The notes below the pieces were generated by a model. It had not been told where the DNA came from. It made no database searches and worked only from the letters and a program-made list of their open reading frames with translations. Source: Platycnemis pennipes (Eukaryota > Arthropoda > Insecta > Odonata > Platycnemididae). From it: a DNA stretch of 64,000 nucleotides. The translations under genes were made by a program, and so were the position numbers. This document shows positions 22,760 through 33,575 of the stretch, piece by piece (position 1 is the stretch's first letter; every line of letters begins with the position of its first letter). The stretch lies in assembly GCA_933228895.1 (NCBI GenBank), contig OW121848.1, forward strand, positions 137,286,615-137,350,614, read 5' to 3'.

Positions 22760-23728
22760 TTTTTGGAAAAGAAAAAACTCGATAGAAAGAAACTAAGTAT
22801 ATGATTCAAGGAACGGAATTAGTAAACGTGGAATCAGTTAAGTACTTAGGTGTAACACTTACTCAGGATCTATCATGGGCGAAACATATCAGGGAAATAT
22901 GCAGTCAAGCAAATAGAAAGTTGGGGTTTATTAAAAGAATATTAGGGAAAAGTGAGGAGAGGGTGAAGGAACTTTGCTATTTTTCAATTGTTAGACCACA
23001 CTTAGAATATGCTGCGAGCATATGGGACCCTTATGAAGCAGGCTTAATTTAGGAATTAGATCGAGTACAAAGAAGAGCGGCGAGATATGTAAAAGGGTGT
23101 TACGATAGGGAAAGCAGTGTGTCTGGTATGTTAGCCGAATTGGGATGGGAATCGCTGTCACAACGCAGGCTGAATTATACACTTAATCTTCTGGGAAAAT
23201 TTAAGCAGGGACATTTCATTAATGACGTTAATCGTATATTGCTGGCTCCGACTTATTATGGTAGGCTCGATAATTCTAATAAAATTAAGGAGATAGATTG
23301 CAGGACGGACAGGTTTAATATGTCATTTTTTCCGCGTACGATTCGTGATCAGAACGTTAAACATCGCGTAAATCGGTAATAATTATAGAGGTAATATTCA
23401 GAGTAGGTCGATAGTTTTTTTCTTTTTTTATTGTTTTATTACCTGCATGTTCAAATCAACGTGTGACTTGCATGCAATGCCTTTTTTTGCATTTATGAGT
23501 ATCTATGAAATTGGTGTCGGGTTTCAAGGCATGCATGGTATTCATGGGTGTGTCCTACATGATTGGGATTTGGTAGCTTTTCTTCTTTTTTCCCCAATTA
23601 CTTTTAAAGGTGTAGTGCTTGCTTTGTGGTGTTCATTTTTGTTCGTTGTGTAATTGTTCCTGGTGTGGATGCACCCTCTTCCACATACCCTCGAGGTGGC
23701 TTGCAGGGTATATCGTAGATATAGATAT
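22760..23728 (+). mobile_element. 5'-truncated LINE with RT remnant (family 1, other subfamily)
   Basis: A plus-strand relative of the copy at 20.3-21.4 kb, beginning just before the conserved thumb region and running through a ~350-bp 3' untranslated region to GGTGGCTTGCAGGGTATATC and GTAGATATAGAT. Protein similarity between the two is clear, but the 3' untranslated regions differ apart from the terminal block, so they are separate subfamilies. The palm domain is absent. Confidence 0.88.
22775..23379 (+). pseudogene. Reverse transcriptase C-terminal fragment with stops
   Basis: The frame reads NVESVKYLGVTLTQDLSWAK, then RKLGFIKRILG, CYFSIVRPHLEYAASIWDPY, and after an in-frame TAG (23050-23052) continues ELDRVQRRAARYVKG and LLAPTYYGRLDNSNKIKEID, ending with a natural-looking stop after HRVNR. 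A further in-frame TAG lies just upstream near 22784. Only the thumb and C-terminal part of the polymerase is present, so there is no catalytic motif. The intact frame apart from two stops suggests a fairly young insertion. Confidence 0.88.
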
Positions 23729-23774
23729 TCATAATGATTATAAGCAAATTCCATAAAGTTACGCCTGAAACCAT

Positions 23775-23885
23775 CAACCGTACTAACAACCCAAAAGTTG
23801 CGGGTTCACATCAATGGGCAAGGGTGTTGCTGTGATTGTTTCAGGATTAAGCCCTGGACTACATTAGGTTATACGGTACAGTATT
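23775..23885 (+). mobile_element. Probable tRNA-derived SINE (family B)
   Basis: AACAACCCAAAAGTTGCGGG, then a changed B box (GGTTCACATCA, 23803-23813), ATGGGCAAGGGTG and TTAAGCCCTGG, with CATTAGGTTATACGG. It shares CAACCCAAA, GGGTTC, ATGGGCA and ACCTTAGGTTA-like blocks, in order, with the SINE at 31.42 kb. Ends are approximate. Confidence 0.5.
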
Positions 23886-24766
23886 ACCTTTGCATTTGTA
23901 GCAGCTATAAATCTAATTCTAATACTACCTCGATCTACATTGAGGAATGCCCCATGTCTTGACGTGTTCTAGTTAAATGAATTCAGATATATATGTTTCT
24001 TTAAAGAGAGGCTTGGCATTTCAAATCTTGTTCTTTTGCTGATTCTGGTATTGTAATGCTCTAGTCTAATCACCCTAGTACATATCCGTGACCACACTAA
24101 CCGTGTGGCCACAGTAAAGCAGTAACAAAAGAAGTTTAAAAAAAATGATGAACATAAACACGATCATGTAATAAGTTACCCACATTTACGGAAAACATAC
24201 ATACATTGGCCCATTCCTCATACGAGTATATGTATGTACCTATCGACTAAATATTCAAACACCGTAAGCAAAGCTGAAATCAGAGAATTTTACAATTTAA
24301 TGTATTTCCCCAATTTTTACAACATTTATATACTAAGGATAAAAACTGAGAATACTACTTAAAACACCATGGATTAAAACAAAGGCTTTCCACCTGGAGT
24401 TCACAACTTGCCAGACATAAATGTCCCAGGTGTTGAAAAATCAATCCTGGTCGGATTCCAATGTGGGACTTCAAAATTAGGAATGAGATGCTATACCCTG
24501 TCACCAATCTTACGAACTTTCCGATAACTAGGAATGCACATCGTACACGCCGAAAAATGCTACAGGTCGCACAACTATATGGTACTTTATCATCACATAT
24601 AACGCAATGCCTGAATATTTTAAAACTACCATTAAAGTGGATCCTCAGTCAAGTCTAAGTCAAAGGCAAAGGGTATCACAATCACAAATATTTCAAGGGT
24701 ATAATATTTCATAGTATCAAGGGTAACAGAAGCATTGAACCATGAATACCTTTCGCCACATGCCAA
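23886..24766. other. AT-rich DNA, nothing recognised
   Basis: AT-rich, short frames only. A small stem (CCACAC/GTGTGG) occurs near 24094-24110. Confidence 0.4.
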
Positions 24767-25000
24767 ATCACCATCACCGGTCACAACGACTACGATGGGT
24801 TTGACTCTGCTCTCTACTCAATCCTACTTTCCGTTATTCCAATCATGGGCATAATTCTTCTCTTTTACATCCATCGCTACCTGTTCCACATATGTCGAGT
24901 GAAACCTTTTGCCATTCTCTCGGGCTCCCCACTTTTTCCTCTATGACAATCAGAATGACTTTGCTTGACATCCAAAATAGCGTGGGATATTCCACCGAAT
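24767..25000 (-). mobile_element. Decayed 3' fragment of RTE-like LINE (family 2)
   Basis: The minus-strand sequence GATGTAAAAGAGAAGAATTA, preceded by TATGTGGAACAGGTAGC and followed by GATTGAGTAGAGAGCAGAGTC and an (ACC/ATC)-type tail, aligns with the family-2 copies at 9.9 and 49.6 kb. Translation gives fragments such as DVKEKNY in changing frames with stops. Strongly degraded and truncated. Confidence 0.6.
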
Positions 25001-25079
25001 TCCATTCACCATGAATTTTAATAAATTACGTTAAACCTAAATTGTTAAGCCCAAACGTCAGTTTGGCATAGCTAGAGGT

Positions 25080-25870
25080 CACGAAATAATTAGCCCTACG
25101 GCCCAGCGTAGCCCGAGAATACATTCACAACACAGAGCGGTGTTTGGGATGAGGGAGGATAGTTCAATTCTCGTGGCCAACACTGTCTTTTCAGACGTAT
25201 CTGGTTGGCACACAGAAAATCGCATCCGTCCAGTAGCCCAACGCTCCAAAAAATAGGCTACCAACGCGTCATGCTTTTTTTTACGCTCTCTATAGGATAA
25301 ATCTCTCACACCCCAGATTTTGACATATTTTAGTCCTGCAGTGGCGGCAGTGAGGGTTGGGGGAGAGGGAGGCAGGGAAGAGAAGCAGGTCAGGGAGACG
25401 AGGCGGTCACAAGGAGGAGGATGGGAGAGGGGGGGCGCCATATGGCAGGCCGCTAATCCAATTGGAGGTGCAGGGAGAAGCGCGTACACGCACCCGACCA
25501 CGCCCTCCTCCGAAAAATCGAGATAGGCAGCAGCGAGACGGACGCGTCTCCCCTCGAAACCACCCTGCCCCTCCCCACTTCCCCTCCCACCCCCAAACCC
25601 CCCCACCCCCTCCCTCCATCCCCTTCCCCCTAATTCTATTTCCGTGACTCAGAAAGCCAGTTTGTCGGCGCAATTGAATTTCCGAGGGGGTCCGCAAGGA
25701 TACGCGAGGGATGTGTACGTGTGTGTCGGTGAGCCAGTGGAGGGGGAGGGTTGAAGGAGCGACGGAGAGGGTTCAAGGGAAAGGCATTCGGGGGCTGGAG
25801 AGTTTGGCAGGGGGTGTGTGAGTGTGTGTGTTTTGGGAACGACGAGCGAGTGTCGCTTGATCGTGGACGG
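25080..25870. other. GC-rich domain switching from purine to pyrimidine strand
   Basis: From about 25330 to 25440 the plus strand is G/A-rich, then from about 25550 to 25630 C/T-rich with long C runs, then G/A-rich again to 25830. The 175-codon minus-strand frame (25079-25606) and its shadows are glycine-, proline- and serine-rich and show no domain. Biased composition explains the frames. Confidence 0.5.
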
Positions 25871-26990
25871 GACGCACGTTACCGGATTTGTGGCCGGAAA
25901 TAATGAAAATTTCAAGGTCTTTTTTTTCGCAACGCCGCTGATGATGATTTACGAAAGTATCGATACAAAAATGCTCATGCGTGTCGGTAGCGAGTCTACT
26001 CGGGCAATAAGTGCGACGCATATTTTTGTTCGTCAACACGAACCATGTGACATTCAAATACGAGAATAACATAATATAGAATCGTACAAATAATCAACAC
26101 TCCCTCATGTTCTCACATTTGAAAACCAACATTTTTTCACTCTTTCCCCCCCGCAGTGCCCACCAAGAAAATGAATCACCAAGAGCAAATACCAAATTTA
26201 CCTGTCCTCCTCTAACCTGAGAACTACTGGGAATTTGCGTCATGGCCGAAAATAATTTTTACATATTCTTAACATGTCTAGGATAGCTACAGTACGAAGA
26301 TATTTATCAGGATACAAATAATATGTATTTAATATTTTAGAGAGAAAGTGACAGGCAATGAATTATCCGCAGCGATCTTTTTGTCAGAGGGCAATGAAAA
26401 GCGAATGAAAGAACGATAGGAACGAACAAGGACTGGTATCACGTGACAAGAATATAAATCGATAATTCCTGGGGGGGACTGAAAAACGAGAACACAATGT
26501 ATTGCAAACGCCACAAACAGATAATTAGCAGCAAGCGATCTGAAATAAACATTGTAAACATTTACAAATAGAAAAATAGAAATTTTCTATGCAAAATAGG
26601 GAATAAAGTGCACATTCATATCTACTTTTATGCATATTAAGAGCGGTGGAAACACGCCAAATTTCATGAAATATGTCGAGTGTGCCAATACTCAAACAAT
26701 GGATCAAGAATACATTGATCACACGTTAAGAGGTACTTTCCAAAAAAATTAAAAAATTTTAAGGACCTCGAATAAGTTGTCTGGAGAAGCTTATCATCCA
26801 AGCCATTAAAAGAAACAATGCAGTCACCCCCGGGAAGACGCTGCCTTCCTTTCTAACGCCAGCAATGGCAGAGAAAAGTGTAAATGAACCGCTAATAAAA
26901 GTTCAAATTATAATTGGTCCACTTCAATGCGAGATAACCACTTCGGAGCGGGAAACGAATAGAGATCGCGATGGAAAAACACGTGGTGTC
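25871..26990. other. AT-rich DNA, nothing recognised
   Basis: No element ends, RNA gene or credible coding sequence seen. Confidence 0.4.
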
Positions 26991-26999
26991 ACCGACGGT

Positions 27000-27444
27000 G
27001 AACGCGCGCGCACAAAAGGAATAGCTGAGCGCGGACATCAACGAGCGTAGGCGGTCGCGTTTATCGCCGATGTCGCCCTGAACGGTATTATCGATGCCGT
27101 GCGACGAGTCGGCGACCTAAATGGCCGGCCCATCGACGAGCACGGCGGCGGCGGCGTCGGAGGATTATTGGGGCGGCGATTCGGCCACGCGGGGAGAGGG
27201 GGCGAGAGATACAGCGAGGGCGGGGGGGGGGGGGCGTGGCGGCGTATCGCGGAGCGGGGGCGGCTGGACGGCGCACGCCCCCAAACATGCTCTGCACACA
27301 CGCCGAGCCCTCCAATGGCACTCACACACACAAGCACGCGCGCTCAAACACAAACGGCGTTCCATTAGTCGTCAAAATAAGGGCGAGGGAGGAGCAGGCG
27401 GGAGAATCGCGCCAGGGTGCAGGCGGATGGTGAGGCGGCACGTC
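27000..27444. other. CpG-dense island
   Basis: One of the most CpG-rich blocks in the window, with CGGCGG runs (27143-27158) and a G run of 13 (27222-27234). Frames are open in nearly every phase on both strands, so none is credible. Such a block could mark a promoter or first exon, but I see no TATA box, initiator or splice signal that would fix a transcript. Confidence 0.5.
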
Positions 27445-27603
27445 GTTGAGTGGGTGGGGTCCGTGGGCGAAGAGCCGGCGCCGGCTTACCACCCTCAAGC
27501 CCGGGTTCGAATCCCGGACGATGTCCATCGGAATACCCACTTAGATACTGTGTGGAGAGCATCCCAAGCTCAGCAGTCCATCCGCCAGATGGGAAGTGAA
27601 GAT
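27445..27603 (+). mobile_element. tRNA-derived SINE (family A-like)
   Basis: A perfect B box, GGTTCGAATCCC, sits at 27504-27515. Downstream CTGTGTGGAGAGCATC and CAGTCCATCCG follow the body order of the SINE at 16.2 kb. The head contains the perfect 14-base palindrome AGCCGGCGCCGGCT (27473-27486). The 3' end is unclear because the sequence becomes AT-rich after about 27600. Confidence 0.65.
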
Positions 27604-27827
27604 AAAATGAGAAATCAATTTGCTAGTTCCTCAAATATTGATCAAATCATATGTGGAATTAACAGAGTGATTCCTCATTTTGTCAATAATTACTATCTTC
27701 CACAAATTTAAACCTGCCGTCGTGTCCTCAAGGAAGGAGAAAGGTCTCAAAATAAATGCCTCACCATACATAGATGCCTCACGAATTTAGATATTAATGC
27801 AGTCGTACGAGAATGTCTGAAACTTAC

Positions 27828-28017
27828 TCATCATAAAAAATACTGGGATTGTTTTGACGTAGCCCTCCCCTCGATTCTCCTATCGGCCAACCTATGCACA
27901 TTCCGTAATTCCTCTCTTTCACATCCTTCACAACCATGCATCTCATACGTGGCCTGTCCTTTCCATTCTTGCCGTTCACTTTTCCCTCGACGACTGTCTT
28001 CATCAGACCATCGTGTC
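27828..28017 (-). mobile_element. 3' fragment of RTE-like LINE (family 2), left of MITE
   Basis: Minus-strand translation reads GLMKTVVEGKVNGKNGKDRP and, after RMRCMV, VKDVKERNYG, matching the 49.6-kb copy. The 3' end has AACAATCCCAG and ATGATGAG, the family's tail. The fragment stops at the left edge of the MITE at 28021. Just right of that MITE another family-2 fragment runs in the opposite direction. Confidence 0.8.
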
Positions 28018-28020
28018 TAA

Positions 28021-28248
28021 AGGCCGCTTTACAGATACAATTTTTTGTAGTTTCTTGTACAAACGCTTGTATAAACTGAACGAAATTGTACGTTTGTCTG
28101 AATGGAATTAGAACAGGTTCTATTTCCCGTTCAGTCATTCAGACAATCGCACATGCGTTCGTAAAATTTGCCGCTTCACACGGTACAATTTCCTCATACA
28201 ACAGTTTGTACAAGAAATTGTACAAAAAATTGTATTGTAAAGGGGCCT
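28021..28248 (-). mobile_element. MITE, copy 2 (228 bp, TAA duplication)
   Basis: Starts AGGCCGCTTTAC and ends GTAAAGGGGCCT, with TAA at 28018-28020 and 28249-28251. Its interior (GAACAGGTTCTATTTCCCG) is the reverse complement of copy 1 at 11326-11556, so the two insertions are opposite in direction. High internal similarity implies recent spread from a common source. The plus-strand frame across this region (28086-28565) is an artefact of the junction. Confidence 0.88.
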
Positions 28249-28251
28249 TAA

Positions 28252-28325
28252 AGAAGACAATCGTCGAGGGAAAAGTAAACGGGAAAAATGGAAAAGGTAG
28301 GCCACGTATGAGAAATACTGAAAAG
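28252..28325 (+). mobile_element. Fragment of RTE-like LINE (family 2), right of MITE
   Basis: Plus-strand translation KKTIVEGKVNGKNGKGRPRM repeats the same protein segment found on the minus strand at 27828-28017. The two are head-to-head about the MITE. Similarity ends near 28325, so only some 70 bases remain. Confidence 0.75.
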
Positions 28326-28389
28326 GTTGGAAGAGGTTATTTTCAGTTATTTAGTAAAGGTATCCGTCTTAAATTTCGGCAGAGCATTT

Positions 28390-28870
28390 CGCAGCGCCTT
28401 TCACGCAAAGTTGGTTGCAGAAAGCACGGCGCTCGGCAGCACAATGTCCCAAGCGTCACACCACCGCTTGCACAGAGGCCTGACGAAAGAAACCGACTCG
28501 AGGGGCTGGCTGCCTATCTGTCATGCAAGGGAGAGAACGAGGGGAAAAAATTTATTGGGGGTTGAGGGGGAGGAGTGCAGGGGAGTGGGGAGGGGTGGCA
28601 GAGCGTGGATTTGGAGCCGAAGTGGCGAATTATGGGGGCGGGAGCGGAGGCGGAAGGAGCAAGGGCGGGGAGGGTCGAGAAAGAATGAACGGAAGGGTAA
28701 TGGCGGCACTCTTCCGAGGGAAATCGCAGAGGATTCCCGAGGTAATCTGATCAATCTGTCATCCCGACGAAGAGCTCTCAGCTTCCATACACCCCGGACT
28801 CCCTCCCCATTTAGTCCGATGACGCCGAAGAGATGACCCGTCATCCCTCCGTCCGAGAATCCTCTCCAGC
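28390..28870. other. Purine-rich GC domain
   Basis: The plus strand is G/A-rich from about 28545 to 28700. Overlapping frames on both strands (28327-28836, 28521-28904) are compositional. No gene is supported. Confidence 0.5.
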
Positions 28871-30140
28871 CTTTATCAAGCTCTGCACGCATTGGTGTGA
28901 GCAAGACCGAAGTTCACGTCATGCATCATGAACAACAAGTATAATTAGGCACCACAGCACAAAGAAGAAGTGGGAATAAATCACTCCAACTTCTGAGGTT
29001 ATATTACTCCACGTCACCCAAACTCGTATCCAGGAGGATTACGACGCTAATTCACGACAAGGGATTCAATCCCGAGACTTTCGGGTAGCGTGGACGGTGT
29101 GTTAATGACGGTTGTAGAGGAGGGCGTAAATAAATACCACTATGATCATATCGGGTAAGGTAGGCATAACGTATGCCACCAACTCCTAAGGCGATTCCCG
29201 GAATAAACTGACGTGTCGGATTTTTTTCCGATTTTCGGACATATTAAAAGGTAAACTAACTGTGGCAATGCAATAATTAGTTTTTTCATCGCACTCTGTT
29301 CAGACATAATTCCCATTATGTTACTTTGATTTAGTCTATTTGACTTCGTCAAATTCGGAACACATTTCAGCTATTTTTCGTGCTCAATAGCCTTTAAATA
29401 ATAGGATTCATAGCTATTCACCGTTCATTGCCGGCCATGTTCTGTACGGGTGAGCCCCCGGCCCGACTTCGGACGTACTTTTGCACGTTCGGACTGTCCA
29501 GGTGAAACCCAGTTGGGCAGTATGAGTAGTCGATACATAATCCAGGAGCGATGCACACGGGATATCTCCTCTTAGATTTCAGAAAAACATAATTGATTGC
29601 AAAACTGGGACATATATGTAACGTGTTCCTACCGACTACATGTAACTTAAAATGCTTTAGCGGTGTCACCAGGGTTATCCAAAAATAATAGGATAACCTA
29701 AATCTCATATTTTTCTTAAGGATTTTATCGTAAATTATTTCAGAGATTTCAAGGAATTAGGCCTTTTCATATTGATACTCGAACTAAAAACACGAATTGT
29801 TTTCACAGTGATCTAAATTTCCTTCGTCAACTTAGCCGGAGAACCCACTATTTTAAATAATTTTGCTTCAGAAAATGAATAAAAGGGATTTGAAGTACGG
29901 ATGAAAGAGAAAACTAAGTAATATTTTAGACAGACGCCAAGAAAATATGGAATTATATAATGGAAAACATGTCCCAAAATGCGACTACAAAGATGTCTAT
30001 TTCGCATATTTGTGAGGGCAACCACCCGCATGAACAGAGGCAGTCTAGCCTACATCAGAGCTACACCGTACTCCTGAGAACAAAAAAAATCTTTACAGAA
30101 TAAATAGAAGAAAAAAACTTTCAAGCAGTGAGGAAGGCGC
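28871..30140. other. Unassigned DNA with a possible SINE relic
   Basis: Mostly AT-rich. GGGATTCAATCCC at 29061-29073 fits a B box, with GGGTAGCGTGG beyond, so 29030-29110 may be a tRNA-derived relic; being nearly palindromic it does not show strand. I see no other element or gene. Confidence 0.35.
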
Positions 30141-30990
30141 CCTTCCTGGGAGAGAAACGCCGCTATGCATGTACTGAGACCAGGGGAAAGCCGTCAAAAA
30201 CCAAATGTATTTAGGGCCGGAAGCGTCGGGCGAACAAGCGGGGTCAGACGCCAGGATAGGGATGCACTCCCCACCCTGTTTTCACCTGCCCATAAAAAGG
30301 AGGGGGGAGGGGATCGAGGGGCAGGGGAATGGGAAGAGACGCCGAAAGGCGTAGCAAAGAGTAAGCGATGCGGCACGAAGGCGTCGAGAAGAACGTAGGC
30401 GGGGGTGGAAGAGAAACGTGGGGGGGCATCAGCAAAACGATTCCGGAGAGGGTTGGACCAGGGTTTAAGGGTGGAAATGGGGAGGAGACCCCTGGAACTC
30501 ACCGTGCCCGTCCAAAAGGATGACCAAAGAGAAAACTGGGTTCGGGAGGGGGAATACTAAGGGTTGCGGGAGACTAAGAAGGAAGGAACCGCAGAGCGAC
30601 GCCGATATTTGATCGAGAGTAAACGAGAGAGAGGGAGAGGTGGGGGAAACGCAGGACAAACAAGGGACGGAAAGGGACTCCAGTGAGGGTCCACACGAAA
30701 AGGATGCTGGGATTCATAGGAGAAGGACAGGACCGGTATTAGGCGAGACCCAAGGAACTCCTTTTGCCCACCGTAAGTACGCCCAACGACCTCTGCACAC
30801 TAGCCCTCAAAGAGTTTACCCCCAGAACCCCTCCCTTCCTCCCTCTCGCACACATCCCACAGGTATCGGATTTCACACGAGACGCAATGAAAGAGGACAG
30901 AGGACGAGGAAGGAGGAAGAGAGAGCAAGAAGGATGTGGAGTAGCTACTGACCGTTTGGGTTACGGATTAGGGAATGTGTGAGATGCCCC
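30141..30990. other. Purine-rich GC domain
   Basis: G/A-rich on the plus strand with blocks such as GGAGGGGGGAGGGG (30300-30313). The frames on both strands are low complexity, and no domain is recognisable. Confidence 0.5.
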
Positions 30991-31417
30991 CCAGCAACTT
31001 TAGATTTCAGAATGGTTAAATGGTGAAAAATTAATTCATTTTAGGGGTAAGTAGAGGAAAACGGAATAAGTGGCATGATTTCCTCTGACAATTATCGAAC
31101 GAAGAACGATAGTTAACTTATTTACAAAAAAATCGCAGTAAAATGATCACCTTAACTGGATCTTCATCTAACATTCAGCTAACAATTGTTAGATAAAAAA
31201 ACAGAATACCCGATTAAAATTATATTATTTTATAAATTAATTCTCGAGAAGAATTCTGGGGCGAAACTTTATATATTATATTATAAACTTATTAGTTAAT
31301 ACGTTTGATTGGAAAATAAGGGTAATGTATCGAATAAAGGACTTCAATTTAAATGTCCACAGAAATTATCATTGGAAGGGAAAAAAATCAAGTTAAATTT
31401 TACGCTACTATTTAATA
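30991..31417. other. AT-rich DNA, nothing recognised
   Basis: Very AT-rich, with a short stem TCTAACA ... TGTTAGA near 31168-31194. No gene or element. Confidence 0.4.
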
Positions 31418-31570
31418 CCCGCCGGCCATGGTAGTTAATGAAATGGCCGGGCAACCCAAAGATCGTGGGTTCGAATCCCGTCATGGGCATGGATATTGTG
31501 TCTTTACTATGATTAAGACCTTAGGTTAAAGAATAGCCTTGGCCAAAGGTGCACCTAAAAGCCCAAGATT
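31418..31570 (+). mobile_element. tRNA-derived SINE (family B)
   Basis: The tRNA-like head contains CCGGCCATGGTAGTTAATG, CAACCCAAAGATCGTG and a perfect B box GGTTCGAATCCC (31468-31479). The body continues GTCATGGGCATGGATATTG, TTAAGACCTTAGGTTAAAG and CCTTGGCCAAAGG. The degenerate A box and lack of cloverleaf stems argue against a functional tRNA gene. Shares ordered blocks with 23.78 kb. Confidence 0.7.
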
Positions 31571-32140
31571 ACTATTTCATCTTCATATCCACCATGGTTT
31601 CAACATGTTTGTGATATCTTGAGTCAAGACCCAATTAATGACACTAGGACCTAGATAATGACGCATCGTTTTACAGTATGAGTTGAAATGTTGTTTTCTT
31701 CAACCAGAATCCATACACTTATAATGAAGTCGCGTCTGCATTGCTAGGATATATAGATGAGGAGTGTTACTAGTCTATGATAAACAAACCAGATTGTTGA
31801 ACAAGTTGAGCAAATTCAAGCTTGATATGGTGTAAGTAACTCATAATTAATCGCAGAACGCTTGCACCTTTCCAGGAAAAATCCAGTCGTTTACTTCAAT
31901 ATCATGGAAAAATATCTCATTTGAATAATCCACCAACTCTGAGAATGTATGGAAAATATCTGAGAAGAGGGATCTGGCCTCCAACAAGCAAACACTGCCA
32001 TGGTTTTCCTTCGCGGATTGGCTTGTCCTTCCCATTCAGCGTCAGTATCTCGTCTTAATCTTACTTAATTTCTTCGTGAAAACGTAAAATATGGAAGTAC
32101 ACAACGTGTTCCTGACGACAGCTAATGCTGAGAGCGCAAC
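31571..32140. other. AT-rich DNA, nothing recognised
   Basis: Short frames only; no element ends seen. Confidence 0.4.
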
Positions 32141-32345
32141 GTTACGGCAGAGAGAAAGGTAGACGGGTTGGGGACGAGGGGTCGACAGAATGACCGAAGT
32201 GGAAGGGACCTGGGGAAGGGGTGAGGCAGAGGGGCGGGGAGGGAGTGGAAGGGTTAAGTAAGGTCTTAATCCTCTCGCGGGAGGTGTATACAAGGGAGGT
32301 AAGTAGCGTCCGAAAGGGAGGTTGGAGGGGGGGGGGAGGGCCCAA
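32141..32345. other. Purine-rich tract
   Basis: About 200 bases of G/A-rich plus strand, including GGGGCGGGGAGGGAG. Minus-strand frames across it are Pro/Ser/Leu low complexity. Confidence 0.5.
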
Positions 32346-32684
32346 GCCACGCTAATTGTTCCCCGCTTGCGAAGTTGCGCACTTGTTCGCTTGTTCAGTC
32401 ATTAAGTCCACTTAAAGCCACTCCAAAACTAACTGGGGTACGGACGTGGTAATTAATTGAAGTCCATGGCCGCAACTAAGTCCCAAGGCGAACTAATTCA
32501 TTCGGAAAAGCTAATAACTTGACCATCATCTCATCGCTTAAATACACCAAGAATCAAGTCGACATTTACTAAAATCGCGATTTTGTTCACTTCACCAACT
32601 AATTAACCGTAAACCTAGGTAAGGTATAAAAGAAACACAATAAATGCAATGGTGGGTGGCGTTACTTTGCGGGACTCCTTCATG
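32346..32684. other. AT-rich DNA, nothing recognised
   Basis: No gene or element recognised. Confidence 0.4.
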
Positions 32685-32739
32685 GTAAACACAAGGGAGA
32701 AAAGGGATCAGCAAAGTATTTTTTCTCCCTTGTGTTTAC
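32685..32739. repeat. Perfect 19-bp hairpin with 17-nt loop
   Basis: GTAAACACAAGGGAGAAAA (32685-32703) is exactly complementary to 32721-32739. It is isolated in AT-rich DNA with no visible target duplication. The stem is shorter than a typical microRNA precursor. It may be the remnant of a fold-back element. Confidence 0.9.
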
Positions 32740-33575
32740 TAAAAGAAACACCTTTATTAGCCGGATAAATTAAAATTTTTCCCAACAGCACACACAATAT
32801 AACGCGGTGTGTCACTATCGATTACTTCGCAGGGATTATATCATATCGGCGTGAAATAGCTAGTCGATATTTGTTATTATAACGCTAACAGATATCACTT
32901 AATCAAAATTCGTGTGCGTGTAGGTAGCAATGTGTGGCCGACAATACGAAGGTCCACAAGACACTCTTACTCCCTTGCGTGCAATTGTGTGCTGCCTGCG
33001 TAAATAAATGCCGTATATAATTATATGTCTCCCTTATAAACTGTAACCGGCTAGGGGTGTGCATCACAATTGGCACTAATAATCCACTCAAAATTAACTT
33101 GTACATGGTATTGTTAACGGTAAAATATCCAGTAAAACGTTGTAAGTATTTTTACACAAAGACTGTTTGAAAACTTTCCTCCCAGATTCATAGTCAAAAG
33201 AAAATCATAATTAGTTCTACATAATATCTTAAATTTTCTTGTTCTACAAACATTTCGAAACATTCCGAACCAATTCAATAGATTAAAAATAAAAGAGTTA
33301 AAAGGATTGAATAAAGCTACCAAAAATGGCTCGCCAATTCAATTTTCACCCGTTTCGAGGAAATACAGCACACGGAGATGGAAGCTATAATACAAACAAT
33401 TCTCATTGCAAAAATTCATCGTTAGTGTTGAGATACTGGTTGTGAAACAAATGCTGGAATATAAACTTGAACGAAATATCTAAGGCTAACGTTCCATGAC
33501 AAGAGAGGGAGAGGGAAAGTAAATACTATAAATAAAACTCTATCTTCTGTCACTTGGTAGTATACCATAGTCAAT
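32740..33575. other. AT-rich DNA, nothing recognised
   Basis: AT-rich; minus-strand frames (32903-33106, 33114-33323) have no recognisable content. Confidence 0.4.

Noticed and set aside
27000..27444. Promoter CpG island of a gene
   Set aside because: Composition fits, but no core promoter element, exon or splice signal supports a specific gene; recorded only as a CpG-dense island.
28086..28565. 159-codon plus-strand frame
   Set aside because: Runs from MITE into LINE fragment into GC-rich DNA; not a gene.
31418..31500. tRNA gene
   Set aside because: Perfect B box, but the A box is poor, no cloverleaf stems are evident and a SINE body follows.
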